A stretch of DNA of 21,921 nucleotides from Gammaproteobacteria bacterium UBA7803 (GCA_002480525.1 DLCH01000001.1:26818-48738); one strand, 5' to 3'; shown: positions 1 to 7,659, counted from the first letter of the stretch. Program-made: numbers and translations. Notes: generated by a model not told the origin, from the sequence alone.

Positions 1-64
1 GCCGGGAGGCCGCTCCTGCGGGGGCGATGATTGGGGCTTGATCTGGCTGGCGCTTGCGTGTGAC

Positions 65-412
65 ATGGCAGCCATGGCACTGAACGCTCTGCAGCAGCAT
101 CTCGAGGACAGCTTCCACCCGGCGGCGGCGGCGGGACTGGATGCGGTCTTCCGGCTCGACGTGGCCGGCGACCGGCTCGCCTTCCGGGTCCACGACGGCC
201 GTCTCGACTTCGCCGTGGACGCCGGTACCGAGCCGGACGCGACGTTCATGTTCGAGGACGTGGACACGGCCTGGTCGCTGCTGTCCGGCCACGGCAACGC
301 CTTCGAGGCATTCATGGCCGGGCGTTTCCGCAGCGACGGCTACCTGATGTGGGCGTTCGCCCTCATGGCCATGTTCCAGAGCGCGAGCCTGCCGGAAACG
401 CCGACCGAGTGA
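65..412 (+). CDS. SCP2 sterol-binding domain protein
   Basis: This encodes a small soluble protein of about 115 residues that fits a single SCP2 (sterol carrier protein 2) fold, a hydrophobic-pocket domain that binds lipid-like ligands. What is seen is an alternating strand pattern in the first half, then a segment with DATFMFEDVDTAW and a C-terminal stretch (FMAGRFRSDGYLMWAF) typical of bacterial stand-alone SCP2 proteins. The ligand cannot be deduced; related proteins include the UbiT/UbiJ ubiquinone accessory factors, but this one is not clearly either. I chose ATG at 65; TTG at 38 and ATG at 74 are in frame, and none has a strong Shine-Dalgarno sequence. The gene converges on nudC with only 18 bases between the stops. 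There is no signal peptide or membrane segment. Confidence 0.75.
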   Translation: MAAMALNALQQHLEDSFHPAAAAGLDAVFRLDVAGDRLAFRVHDGRLDFAVDAGTEPDATFMFEDVDTAWSLLSGHGNAFEAFMAGRFRSDGYLMWAFALMAMFQSASLPETPTE

Positions 413-430
413 CCCCGCCGCCCGGCCCGA

Positions 431-1270
431 TCAGCCGGCGTCGCCCAGGGAGCGGACGAAGTCGTCGATCAGCCAGCGCGAGATCGCGGTTCCCGGCGGC
501 ACGTTCGGCAGATCGTCATGGCGGAACCAGCGGGCGTCGGCGATCTCCCCTTCCTGACAGACGATGTCGCCGCTGGCGTACTCGGCATGGAAGCCGAGCA
601 TCAGCGAGTTCGGGAACGGCCAGCTCTGGCTGCCGAGGTAGCGCAGGTTGCGGACCTTGATGCCCACCTCCTCCTCGACTTCCCGGTGCACCGTCTGCTC
701 GATGGACTCGCCGGGCTCGACGAACCCCGCCAGGGTGCTGTACATGCCCGTCGGCCAGTTGGCGTTGCGGGCCAGCAGCATCTCGTCACCCCGGTGCACC
801 AGCACGATGATGCTCGGCGACAGTCTCGGGTAGTTGACCAGCCCGCAGGACGGACAGACCTTGGCCCGGTCGGCGGCATGGTCCTCGGTCCCGGACCCGC
901 AGCGGCCGCAGAACCGGTGGGTGTCGTGCCAGTCGATGACCTGCTGGGCCCGCCCGGCGATGTAGAACACCGCGGGCTCCACGCGCCCCAGCCAGCCGCG
1001 CAGCCCGGTGACCGAGTAGCCTTCCGGCAGGCGCCCCTCGGCATGCACCGCGTAGCACTGCCGCCCCCTGAACCGTCCGAGGTAGTGCCGGGCCCGGATG
1101 TCGACGTCTACCCAGCGCAGCTCGTCCGCGGTGATCGGCCGGGGCACGCCCTGCTCGGCGATGCAGGCCATCTGCCCCTCGACCACGACGAACATCCAGG
1201 CGTCGTCGGCGGCGCCACCGTCGCCGGGATGCAGCTCCGGCTCGAAACCATCGGGATCAATCGGCCACAT
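431..1270 (-). CDS. nudC: NAD(+) diphosphatase NudC (Nudix hydrolase)
   Basis: NudC hydrolyses NADH/NAD+ to NMN(H) and AMP and removes NAD caps from RNA 5' ends. From the upstream GTG at 1309 the frame gives 292 residues. In that numbering a four-cysteine zinc site is visible (C134, C137, C152, C155), followed by a Nudix box beginning at G195 with E201, R209-E210, E213-E214 and G216. The NudC signature after the box is SQSWPFPNS (227-235), where the family usually has SQPWPFP. The zinc ribbon plus this motif separates NudC from generic Nudix enzymes. I set the start at ATG 1270 (279 residues); GTG 1309 and TTG 1300 are alternatives and none has a good ribosome site. It is the last gene of a minus-strand run after dnaQ, with about 190 bases between them. 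Confidence 0.93.
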   Translation of the reverse strand: MWPIDPDGFEPELHPGDGGAADDAWMFVVVEGQMACIAEQGVPRPITADELRWVDVDIRARHYLGRFRGRQCYAVHAEGRLPEGYSVTGLRGWLGRVEPAVFYIAGRAQQVIDWHDTHRFCGRCGSGTEDHAADRAKVCPSCGLVNYPRLSPSIIVLVHRGDEMLLARNANWPTGMYSTLAGFVEPGESIEQTVHREVEEEVGIKVRNLRYLGSQSWPFPNSLMLGFHAEYASGDIVCQEGEIADARWFRHDDLPNVPPGTAISRWLIDDFVRSLGDAG

Positions 1271-1463
1271 ATCGGTTTGCTGTTCGCAACGGACCGGCAA
1301 CCATACCACAGGCCCGGGGAGGCGGAGGACGGGGTGGCGGCGCGACGGCGCCCGTTGCGGCTGCCGGTGGGACGCGCGGAGATTCCGGTGGCTTCCACCC
1401 GCGGCCCAGGCCCCGGCGTGGGCGCCCCCGGGTGACCTCAGGCCGGCGGACGCGCCGCGGGCA

Positions 1464-2192
1464 TCACTGGGACGGCGCCGGGACGTCGCGCCAGAGGCTG
1501 CCGCCGCTGCTGCCGTCGAGCAGGTCCAGCATGGCCTCGTGAGCAGCCGCCTCGGCGTCGCTGGCGCGTACCACCTTGAGCGGCGGACGGTCCGCGGAGA
1601 GCCGCGCCTGCACGGCCCGGCCTTCGGCGCCGGCCCGGTCCCCGCCCTCCTGGGACGCGCCGAACAGCTGGGTCTGCCCGCCGGTCATGGCCAGGTAGAC
1701 GTCCGCCAGGATCTCCGCGTCCAGCAGGGCACCGTGCAGGTCCCTGGCCGAGTTGTCGACCTGGTAGCGCCGGCACAGGGCGTCGAGATTGTTCTTCTGC
1801 CCGGGATGCTTGTAGCGCGCCAGCGCCAGGGAGTCTGTGATCCGGCAGATGTCGCCGATGCGGTCGACGCCGATCTCCAGGCGCGCCAGCTCGGCGTCGA
1901 GAAACGCCACGTCGAACGGCGCGTTGTGGATGATCAGCTCGGCGCCGCGCACGAAGTTCACGAACTCCTCGGCCACCTCGGCGAAGCGCGGCTTGTCCGC
2001 CAGGAACTCCGAGGAGATGCCGTGGACCTCGAAGGCGCCGTCGTCGATGGCCCGCTCCGGGTCGACGTATTTGTGGAAGTGGCGCCCGGTGAGCCGGCGG
2101 TTGACGATCTCGACGCCGCCGATCTCGATGATGCGGTGGCCGAGCCCGACCTCGAGACCGGTCGTCTCCGTGTCCAGAACGATCTGCCTCAC
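1464..2192 (-). CDS. dnaQ: DNA polymerase III epsilon subunit, 3'-5' proofreading exonuclease
   Basis: This is the 242-residue proofreading subunit of the replicative polymerase core, a DEDDh exonuclease that removes mispaired 3' ends and binds the alpha and theta subunits. The metal ligands are visible: D7 and E9 in DTETTG, D94 in HNAPFDVAFL, and H153 with D158 in LHGALLDAE. A flexible C-terminal tail follows; just after the exonuclease domain it holds QTQLF (173-177), which fits a pentapeptide beta-clamp binding motif. Length matches E. coli epsilon (243 residues). The start is GTG at 2192, only seven bases after the rnhA stop, so the two genes are almost certainly cotranscribed and probably translationally coupled. 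In E. coli the same two genes are neighbours but divergent. Confidence 0.96.
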   Translation of the reverse strand: MRQIVLDTETTGLEVGLGHRIIEIGGVEIVNRRLTGRHFHKYVDPERAIDDGAFEVHGISSEFLADKPRFAEVAEEFVNFVRGAELIIHNAPFDVAFLDAELARLEIGVDRIGDICRITDSLALARYKHPGQKNNLDALCRRYQVDNSARDLHGALLDAEILADVYLAMTGGQTQLFGASQEGGDRAGAEGRAVQARLSADRPPLKVVRASDAEAAAHEAMLDLLDGSSGGSLWRDVPAPSQ

Positions 2193-2199
2193 GAGCCGG

Positions 2200-2640
2200 T
2201 CACCCGCCGGCCGCCAGCATGGCGTCGATCGCCAGGTTGGCCTCCTGGTCGGCCCGCTCGTTCTCCGGGTGGCCGCTGTGCCCGCGCACCCAGTGCCAGG
2301 CGATGTCGTGCCGGCCGCTGAGCTCGTCGAGCTGCTCCCACAGGTCGCGGTTCTTGACCGGCTGCTTCGAGGCCGTGCGCCAGCCGTTGCGCTTCCAGTT
2401 GTGCATCCACTGCTGCACGCCCTGGCGCAGATACTGGGAGTCGGTGGTCAGCTCGACCCGGGAGGGCCGCTTGAGCGCGGCCAGCGCCTCGATCGCGGCC
2501 TGCAGCTCCATCCGGTTGTTCGTGGTCTGCGGCTCGGCGCCGCTCAGCACACGCTCGCTGCCGCCGTAGCGGAGCAGCGCCGCCCAGCCCCCGGGACCCG
2601 GATTGCCGCGGCAGGCGCCGTCCGTGAAGATCTCAACCAC
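2200..2640 (-). CDS. rnhA: Ribonuclease HI
   Basis: RNase HI cleaves the RNA strand of RNA:DNA hybrids, removing R-loops and primers. The 146-residue product starts with the family N-terminus VEIFTDGACRGNPGPGGWA and carries all catalytic carboxylates: D7, E45, D67 and D131. The mobile histidine is present (H121, in VRGHSGHPENERAD). The basic handle region (WMHNWKRNGWRTASKQPVKN) typical of the E. coli-type enzyme is also there. The open frame runs much further upstream, but that part is out-of-frame methyltransferase sequence. GTG at 2640 gives the conventional start, with AAGGA upstream (11-base spacing); TTG at 2649 is possible. The start overlaps the end of the upstream methyltransferase gene by 8 bases, and the stop lies 7 bases before dnaQ. 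Confidence 0.96.
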   Translation of the reverse strand: MVEIFTDGACRGNPGPGGWAALLRYGGSERVLSGAEPQTTNNRMELQAAIEALAALKRPSRVELTTDSQYLRQGVQQWMHNWKRNGWRTASKQPVKNRDLWEQLDELSGRHDIAWHWVRGHSGHPENERADQEANLAIDAMLAAGG

Positions 2641-3469
2641 CTCGCTCAAGGTCCTTCCAGTCGCTGAATTTGAGAACCGGCGCACGCCAGGGGGCGGCGC
2701 CGGGTTCCGCGGCGCGCTGCACCGCGGACTTCGGATAGGCGGCCGGCAGCAGCTTGCCGCCCTTGAGGCGCGCCGGTCGCCAGTTGGGCCGCACGGCAGC
2801 CGCCTGCTTGACCGCCGACACCAGGTAGACGCCGCCGACGGGCGCCTGGGCGCGGCGCATGAAGCGCTCGAAGCGCCCCGGGTCGCCCTCGCCCGCCTCG
2901 CCGCCGGCGGTCTGGAACGGCAGCCCGTAGGACAGATAGCGGGCGCCGGACTGGCGTTCGAAGCCCAGCAGGGCCAGCCAGTCGAGCAGCCGGAACGCGG
3001 TGACGAACCTGAGCCCGGTGAAGGCGTCGGGGCGCACCTGGGCATACAGCCGCCGCCCGCCCCACAGACTCAGGGGATTGAACGCGCAGATCACCAGCCG
3101 CCCGCCTGGCACCAGCACCCGCGCCGCCTCCCGCAGGGCGCCCCGGGGGTCCGCCGCGGTCTCCAGCGCATGGTGGAGCACGATGGCGTCGAGGCTGCCG
3201 TTCGGCAGCGGCAGTGCGTCCACCTCGCAGCGCAGGCTGGACAGGTCCTCGACGTCGGGCTGGGGGACCGGGGACGCGAACAGACGGTGCCGAATCATGC
3301 ACCCGCGCACGGTCCGGGACACCCCCGCGTGGCATCCTGCCCACAGCAGCGTATCGCCGTGGAAACGCCGCGCCGCCTCGCCCAGGTAGGCGCGTTCCTC
3401 CCGCAGCAGGCGGCTCCCCTGGGGGGATTCGAACCACGCGGACAGACGTTCGGACGACGCGTTTGCCAA
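2633..3469 (-). CDS. Class I SAM-dependent methyltransferase, YafS-like
   Basis: This encodes a putative S-adenosylmethionine-dependent methyltransferase of about 278 residues, with a Methyltransf_11-type core. What is seen is a motif-I-like LLWAGCHAG, then VDALPLPNGSLDAIVLHHALE and the post-core LREAARVLVPGGRLVICAFNPLSLWG. The stretch ending in FNPLS and the following LLDWLALLGFE closely match my recollection of E. coli YafS, whose gene also sits beside rnhA and dnaQ. The substrate is not established for this family. I chose TTG at 3469 because the conserved RLSAWFESPQG begins shortly after it and no ATG or GTG fits better; the frame stays open to 3577, but that would run into mltD. It is the first gene of the minus-strand rnhA-dnaQ run and divergent from mltD, with about 50 bases between starts. 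Confidence 0.85.
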   Translation of the reverse strand: MANASSERLSAWFESPQGSRLLREERAYLGEAARRFHGDTLLWAGCHAGVSRTVRGCMIRHRLFASPVPQPDVEDLSSLRCEVDALPLPNGSLDAIVLHHALETAADPRGALREAARVLVPGGRLVICAFNPLSLWGGRRLYAQVRPDAFTGLRFVTAFRLLDWLALLGFERQSGARYLSYGLPFQTAGGEAGEGDPGRFERFMRRAQAPVGGVYLVSAVKQAAAVRPNWRPARLKGGKLLPAAYPKSAVQRAAEPGAAPWRAPVLKFSDWKDLERGG

Positions 3470-3519
3470 GCAACTACACTTAACGCAGAGTACCGAAGGA
3501 ATTCTGACGGCAGGTATCC

Positions 3520-5091
3520 ATGAGAGCAACCACAGACCGCCTCCGGCACCTCCGCTGCCTGCCCCTGGTGCTGGCAAGCGCCCTGCTGGCAGCCTGCCAG
3601 CTGCTCCCGGGCGCCGGTGGCGCCGGCGCTGAGGCGGGTGGCGCGGAGGACGCCCCGGCGGTCGCTGCGGCGCCCGGCTACCTGGTCGAACCGGTCATCG
3701 TGCCGCGGCTCGAGCGGCGCGAATTGCCGCCGCCGGCGCCGGATCTGTGGGCCGACATCCGCGCCTCCTTCGCCCTGGACCACGCCCTGGAGCAGCGCCG
3801 GGTGCAGCAGGAGCTGGCCTGGATCAAGCGGCACCCCAGCTACCTGCCCAGGCTGGCATCGCGCATGCAGCGGTACCTGCCCTACATCCACGGCGAGGTC
3901 AGCGCCCGGGGCCTGCCGGGCGAGCTCACCCTGCTGCCCATCGTCGAGAGCGCCCTCGATCCCTACGCCTTCTCCCACGGCGGCGCCGCCGGCCTGTGGC
4001 AGTTCATCCCCGCCACGGCCAAGCGCTTCGGCCTGCCGAGAAACTGGTGGATGGACGGCCGCCGGGACCCGGTGCTGGCGACCGGCGCCGCGCTGAACTA
4101 CCTGGAGCATCTGCACGGCCGGCTGGACGACTGGTACCTCGCCGTGGCCGGCTACAACGCCGGCGAAGGCAACGTGCGGCGCGCGCTGCGCAAGGCCAGG
4201 GGTGAAACCAGTTTCTGGCTGCTCGACCTGCCCCGGGAAACCAGCGCCTACGTGCCGCGCCTGCTGGCCCTGGCCGCCGTCATCGCCGATCCGCAGGCCC
4301 ACGGCGTGACCCTGCCCGATCTCGAGCCGCGCCCGGCCTTCGCCACCATCGAGACCGGCGGGCAGTTCGACCTGATGAAAGCCGCCGCGGCTCTGGACAT
4401 GCCGGTGGACGCCCTCTACGAGTGGAACCCGGCGCTGAACCAGTGGGCGACGCCGCCGGACGGCCCCCACGCGCTGCACGTGCCGGCGGAGCTGGCCGAG
4501 CAGGCCCAGGCCAGGATTCTGGCGGTGCCCGAGGACGAGCGGGTGCAGTGGCTGCGCATCGAGGTCGCCGACGGCGACACCCTGAGCCACATCGCCCGAC
4601 GGCACCGCACCGACGTCGCGACGCTGCGGCGGGTCAACCGCATCGACGGCAGCCGGATCAGAGCCGGCCAGGCCCTGTTCATTCCGCGCTCCAGCGAGCA
4701 GCCGTCCGCCTACCCCGTCGCCCGGCGCCGCCAGCAGGGCGACTACCAGGTGCAGCCCGGCGATTCCCTGTGGAGCATCGCCCAGGCCCACGAGGTGCCG
4801 CTGGCGCGGCTGGTGAAGGTCAACCAGATCGGGCCCAAGGAGGTGCTCCGCGTCGGCCAGCGTCTGGTCATCCCCGGCGGCACCGGCGCGTCGGGCGCCC
4901 CCGTCGCCGGGCGCGACGTGATCCGCAAGGTACGCTACGGGGTGCGCCGCGGGGACTCGCTGGCCAAGATCGCCAGCAAGTTCAACGTGGCCGTGGGCGA
5001 CATCGCCCAGTGGAACAAGATCGACCCGGGCAACTACCTGCAGCCCGGTCAGCGTCTGCTGATCTACGTCAACGTCGCCGCGGCGGAGTGA
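3520..5091 (+). CDS. mltD: Membrane-bound lytic murein transglycosylase D (MltD), lipoprotein
   Basis: MltD cleaves peptidoglycan glycan strands to 1,6-anhydro products, probably at the inner face of the outer membrane. The 523-residue product begins with a lipoprotein signal: basic N-terminus, LPLVLASALLAAC, with lipidated C26. A Gly/Ala/Pro linker leads to an SLT family 1 domain. Its catalytic glutamate is E143 in LLPIVESALDPYAFS, followed by GAAGLWQFIPATAKRFGL and AVAGYNAGEGNVRRA. Three LysM peptidoglycan-binding repeats follow at about 345-388, 408-452 and 470-516, each with a GDxL core. E. coli MltD is shorter and has two annotated LysM repeats. ATG 3520 has a modest GGCAGG site five bases upstream. 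In E. coli gloB lies between mltD and yafS; here it is absent. Confidence 0.95.
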   Translation: MRATTDRLRHLRCLPLVLASALLAACQLLPGAGGAGAEAGGAEDAPAVAAAPGYLVEPVIVPRLERRELPPPAPDLWADIRASFALDHALEQRRVQQELAWIKRHPSYLPRLASRMQRYLPYIHGEVSARGLPGELTLLPIVESALDPYAFSHGGAAGLWQFIPATAKRFGLPRNWWMDGRRDPVLATGAALNYLEHLHGRLDDWYLAVAGYNAGEGNVRRALRKARGETSFWLLDLPRETSAYVPRLLALAAVIADPQAHGVTLPDLEPRPAFATIETGGQFDLMKAAAALDMPVDALYEWNPALNQWATPPDGPHALHVPAELAEQAQARILAVPEDERVQWLRIEVADGDTLSHIARRHRTDVATLRRVNRIDGSRIRAGQALFIPRSSEQPSAYPVARRRQQGDYQVQPGDSLWSIAQAHEVPLARLVKVNQIGPKEVLRVGQRLVIPGGTGASGAPVAGRDVIRKVRYGVRRGDSLAKIASKFNVAVGDIAQWNKIDPGNYLQPGQRLLIYVNVAAAE

Positions 5092-5094
5092 GCC

Positions 5095-5112
5095 GCCGCC
5101 GGGCCCGGCGGC
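5095..5112. terminator. Perfect GC palindrome in the mltD/ppiD convergent gap
   Basis: This is an exact 18-base palindrome (nine bases per arm, no spacer), four bases after the mltD stop. It has no T-tract on either strand, so it is not a classical intrinsic terminator. Its place between two convergent stops suggests a 3'-end stabilising or Rho-assisted structure. That role is inferred from position only. Confidence 0.4.
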
Positions 5113-5128
5113 CCGGCGGAGCCGAACG

Positions 5129-5143
5129 GGGCGGCGCCCGCCC
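5129..5143 (-). terminator. Hairpin at the ppiD stop codon
   Basis: On the minus strand GGGCGG, loop GCG and CCGCCC form a 6-bp GC stem beginning on the last base of the ppiD TAG stop. Only GTT follows, so it is a poor intrinsic terminator. It may act together with the palindrome a few bases further on. Confidence 0.35.
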
Positions 5144-7047
5144 TACTGGGGGCGCTGAACCGACGCTTCCCGGCGCAGGGTCTCGAACAGGCCAGCGAAC
5201 TCCAGCCTCGACACCCGGTCCGCCAGAAATCCGCGCATGCCCGCCAGCTCGCTGTCCGTCAGCGACTGCACGTCGCCGTCCGTCACGCTGGTGACCGTGA
5301 CGATCGCGGTGCCGCCGCGGGGCAGCGACGCTTCGCCCACGGACTTGCCGCCCGCGCCCGGCCGCGGCAGCTCGAAGGCCGCTTCCAGCACGGCCCGGGG
5401 CACTTCCGTGGCATTGCGGCGGACGCTCTGGAAGGTCTGCCAGTTGGCGCCGACGTCGGCGGCCACCTCCGAGACGTTCTCACCGGCGCGAATGCGCGCC
5501 AGCGCTTCGCCCTGGGCCTGCCGAGCCAGCTCTGCGGCCCGCTCGCCCTCCATCTCGGCCCGGATCTCCTCGGCGACGGTCTCGAACGGAATCTGCTCCG
5601 GCGGGTAGCGCTCGGCGACCCGCACCACCACGGCGCTGCCGTTGCCGGTGTCGATGGCGGCGCTGTTGAAGCCCTTCTCCAGCACCTCCTCACCGAACAG
5701 CGCGTCCCGGACCCGGGGCGTTCCGAACGGCCCTTCACCCTGCTCCCGGGTCACGTTCTCGACCACCACCCGCTCCAGGCCGAGCTGGTCGACGATGGTC
5801 TGCAGGCTGTTGGGATGCTCGAACGCCAGGTTGTCCAGCTCGCGCAGACGCTCCTCGAACAGCAGCTCCGCCTGCTCGCGGCGCAGCCGCTGCTCGATCT
5901 CCGCGCGCACCGCTGCGAACTCGGGGTACTCGTTCTGCCGCACGGCTTCGAGCTGGATCAGGTGATAGCCGAAGTCGGTCTCCACCGGCTCGGACACGTC
6001 CCCCGGCGCCTCGAGGGCGAACAACGCCTCCTCGAAGGCGGGATCGAAGATGCCCCGTCCGGCGAACCCAAGATCGCCGCCCTGCTCGGCGGAGCCCGGA
6101 TCCTCGGACAGCTCGGCGGCAATGTCCGCGAACGACTCACCGGCGGCCACCCGCGCGCGCGCGTTTTCGAGCGCCGCCACGGCTTCCTCGGCGGTCCTGT
6201 CGTCGCCGGTCTCCAGCAGGATGTGACGGCTGCGGCGCTCCTCGTCCGGCGGCGCCGCCGCCCGGTCACTCTCGTAGGCGCTGCGCACGTCCTCCTCGGA
6301 TACCTCGATGGCGGGATCCCCGGCGAGCTGATCCGCGGACAACCGGACGTAGGCGGCGTCGAGCCGCTCTTCGGTCATGTAGGCCCGCTGATTCTCCTCG
6401 TAGCGGGTGCGCACCTCGGCCTCGCTGACGTCGACCCGCTCACGGTAGCCGTCGGCGTCGAACGGCAGGTACGCGACGTCCCGGCGCTGCCCGAGCAGCG
6501 ACGCATGCAGATTGAGCTCCCGCCGGGTGAGAAACGCGGTGTCGGTGACCGCGGTCTGGAGCTGCTCGAGCGCCATGAGTTCGGCGGTGTCGTCGAGGAA
6601 CTCCTGGGGCGTGAAGCCCATGGCCTGAACCATCTGACGGTACATGTCCTGGTTGAACTGGCCGGCCGCCTGGAAGTTCGGATTGCGCACCACCACCGAC
6701 TCGACCCGGGACTGGCCCACGCCGACCCCGAGATCGTCCGCCGCCTGAGCCAGCAGCTCCCGGGCGATGAGCTGATCGAGCACGGCGCCCTGGAGCCGCA
6801 CGGGATCGATCATGCTGGGATCGAACTCGGCGCCCATGCGCGAGGCCAGCCGGCGCCGCTCGCGCTCCGTGGCCACCGCCAGCTCGCCCTGGGTGATGCC
6901 TTCTCCGTTGACGCTGGCGACCTCCGGGTCACCGCCGACGAACAGGTTGAAGGCCCCGAAGCCGAACACGGCGAGCACGAAAACGATGATCCCCACCAGC
7001 ACCTTGAACGCGGTGCTCTGGGTCTGATCACGCATCTTCTGCAGCAT
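5143..7047 (-). CDS. ppiD: Periplasmic folding chaperone PpiD (SurA-like, parvulin domain)
   Basis: PpiD is an inner-membrane-anchored periplasmic chaperone that meets proteins leaving the Sec translocon. The 634-residue product has a short cytosolic N-terminus, one membrane helix at about 15-37 (FKVLVGIIVFVLAVFGFGAF), an N-terminal SurA/PpiD chaperone region (about 40-200) and a parvulin-like domain at about 272-368 (RRSRHILLE to FGYHLIQLE). A second chaperone region completes the fold. Length is close to E. coli PpiD (623). The product is strikingly rich in Glu and Asp. ATG 7047 has a clear site, GAGG eight bases upstream. It follows hupB as in E. coli, but a strong terminator separates them, so it should have its own promoter. 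Confidence 0.95.
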   Translation of the reverse strand: MLQKMRDQTQSTAFKVLVGIIVFVLAVFGFGAFNLFVGGDPEVASVNGEGITQGELAVATERERRRLASRMGAEFDPSMIDPVRLQGAVLDQLIARELLAQAADDLGVGVGQSRVESVVVRNPNFQAAGQFNQDMYRQMVQAMGFTPQEFLDDTAELMALEQLQTAVTDTAFLTRRELNLHASLLGQRRDVAYLPFDADGYRERVDVSEAEVRTRYEENQRAYMTEERLDAAYVRLSADQLAGDPAIEVSEEDVRSAYESDRAAAPPDEERRSRHILLETGDDRTAEEAVAALENARARVAAGESFADIAAELSEDPGSAEQGGDLGFAGRGIFDPAFEEALFALEAPGDVSEPVETDFGYHLIQLEAVRQNEYPEFAAVRAEIEQRLRREQAELLFEERLRELDNLAFEHPNSLQTIVDQLGLERVVVENVTREQGEGPFGTPRVRDALFGEEVLEKGFNSAAIDTGNGSAVVVRVAERYPPEQIPFETVAEEIRAEMEGERAAELARQAQGEALARIRAGENVSEVAADVGANWQTFQSVRRNATEVPRAVLEAAFELPRPGAGGKSVGEASLPRGGTAIVTVTSVTDGDVQSLTDSELAGMRGFLADRVSRLEFAGLFETLRREASVQRPQ

Positions 7048-7170
7048 CGAGAGATCCTCAGCGAGATTGGGTAGAGGTACGCCGGTCGCGCCGCCCGGAG
7101 GATGCGACGCCGGAGTTACCGGGGAATCGGCTCACGGACACGTCGCCGCGGACGCGGCGGTGGCCACGCG

Positions 7171-7200
7171 AAGAAAAAAGGCGCTGGAAACGCGCCTTCT
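7171..7200 (-). terminator. Intrinsic terminator after hupB
   Basis: On the minus strand AAGGCGC (7198-7192), a 7-base loop and GCGCCTT (7184-7178) form a perfect stem, followed by a continuing T-run (7177-7174, then C and TT). It begins about 30 bases after the hupB stop and is the clearest Rho-independent terminator in the window. It implies that hupB is mainly a separate transcript from ppiD. Confidence 0.9.
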
Positions 7201-7228
7201 TTCCGTCATCTGGCTGTCGGGGACGTTC

Positions 7229-7501
7229 TCAGTTGAGGGCGTCCTTGAGGCCCTTGCCAGGCTTGAACGCCGGCACCTTGGCGGCGGCGATCTGGATGGT
7301 GGCCCCGGTCTGCGGGTTGCGGCCGGTGCGGGCAGCCCGCTCCCGAACGGTGAACGTGCCGAACCCGACCAGCGACACCGGGTCGGAATCCTTCAGGGAA
7401 TCGGTAATGGCGTCCAGCGCAGCGTCCAGGGCGCGGCCGGCGGACGCTTTGGAGATGTCGGCGGCCTCGGCAATACGATCAACGAGTTCAGTCTTGTTCA
7501 C
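7229..7501 (-). CDS. hupB: DNA-binding protein HU (beta type)
   Basis: HU is a small dimeric nucleoid protein that bends DNA without sequence preference. The 90-residue product has the HU N-terminus (NKTELVDRIAEAADISKA), the core signature VGFGTFTVRERAARTGRNPQTG (45-66) and the DNA-intercalating proline P63 at the arm tip, ending in FKPGKGLKDALN. Position between lon and ppiD supports the beta paralogue. The start is GTG at 7501, with GAGGGG six bases upstream. An ATG overlaps it in another frame and hits a stop at once (ATGTGA), so it cannot be the start. Upstream a sigma70-like promoter (7588-7616) is visible, and an intrinsic terminator follows the gene. Confidence 0.97.
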   Translation of the reverse strand: MNKTELVDRIAEAADISKASAGRALDAALDAITDSLKDSDPVSLVGFGTFTVRERAARTGRNPQTGATIQIAAAKVPAFKPGKGLKDALN

Positions 7502-7507
7502 ATTAAG

Positions 7508-7526
7508 CCCCTCGTAATTCGCGAGG
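7508..7526 (-). promoter_or_regulatory. hupB ribosome binding site within a small hairpin
   Basis: The ribosome site GAGGGG is the minus-strand reading of 7508-7513. CCTCG and CGAGG (7510-7514 with 7522-7526) can pair around a 7-base loop, which would cover part of that site. The stem is only 5 bp, so the masking is a hypothesis; the ribosome site itself is clear and supports the GTG start. Confidence 0.45.
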
Positions 7527-7587
7527 ACGGAAGCGCCATCGCGGAAAAGTCAGTGTATGAATTGGTGTTATCACGTGCGACGCCGGT

Positions 7588-7616
7588 TTTATACCAACAC
7601 CCCCAGACGCCTGCAA
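7588..7616 (-). promoter_or_regulatory. Candidate sigma70 promoter for hupB
   Basis: On the minus strand TTGCAG (7616-7611), a 17-base spacer and TATAAA (7593-7588) match sigma70 hexamers at 3/6 and 5/6 with ideal spacing. Transcription would start near 7581, giving a leader of about 80 bases. A second weaker candidate lies upstream: TAGAAT at 7736-7731 with CTGGCG 17 bases before it. Confidence 0.55.
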
Positions 7617-7636
7617 CCGAGCCGGCAGAGCGTCCG

Positions 7637-7659
7637 GGCGCCGTTTCGGCGCCGTTTTT
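7637..7659 (+). terminator. Intrinsic terminator on the plus strand, no gene upstream
   Basis: On the plus strand GGCGCCG (7637-7643), loop TTT and CGGCGCC (7647-7653) form a perfect 7-bp stem followed by G and five T (7655-7659). Read on the minus strand the run is A and lies upstream of the stem, so it can only work for plus-strand transcription. No plus-strand gene precedes it. Confidence 0.6.

Noticed and set aside
518..1435. 305-codon plus-strand frame opposite nudC
   Set aside because: It is antisense to a well-supported Nudix gene, has no recognisable domain and no ribosome site.
2641..3045. Long N-terminal extension of rnhA
   Set aside because: It is the out-of-frame reading of the methyltransferase gene; conserved RNase HI sequence starts at 2640.
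3416..3440. tRNA T-arm-like sequence (GGTTCGAATCC) on the minus strand
   Set aside because: It encodes the conserved WFESP of the methyltransferase, and no acceptor, D- or anticodon arm surrounds it.
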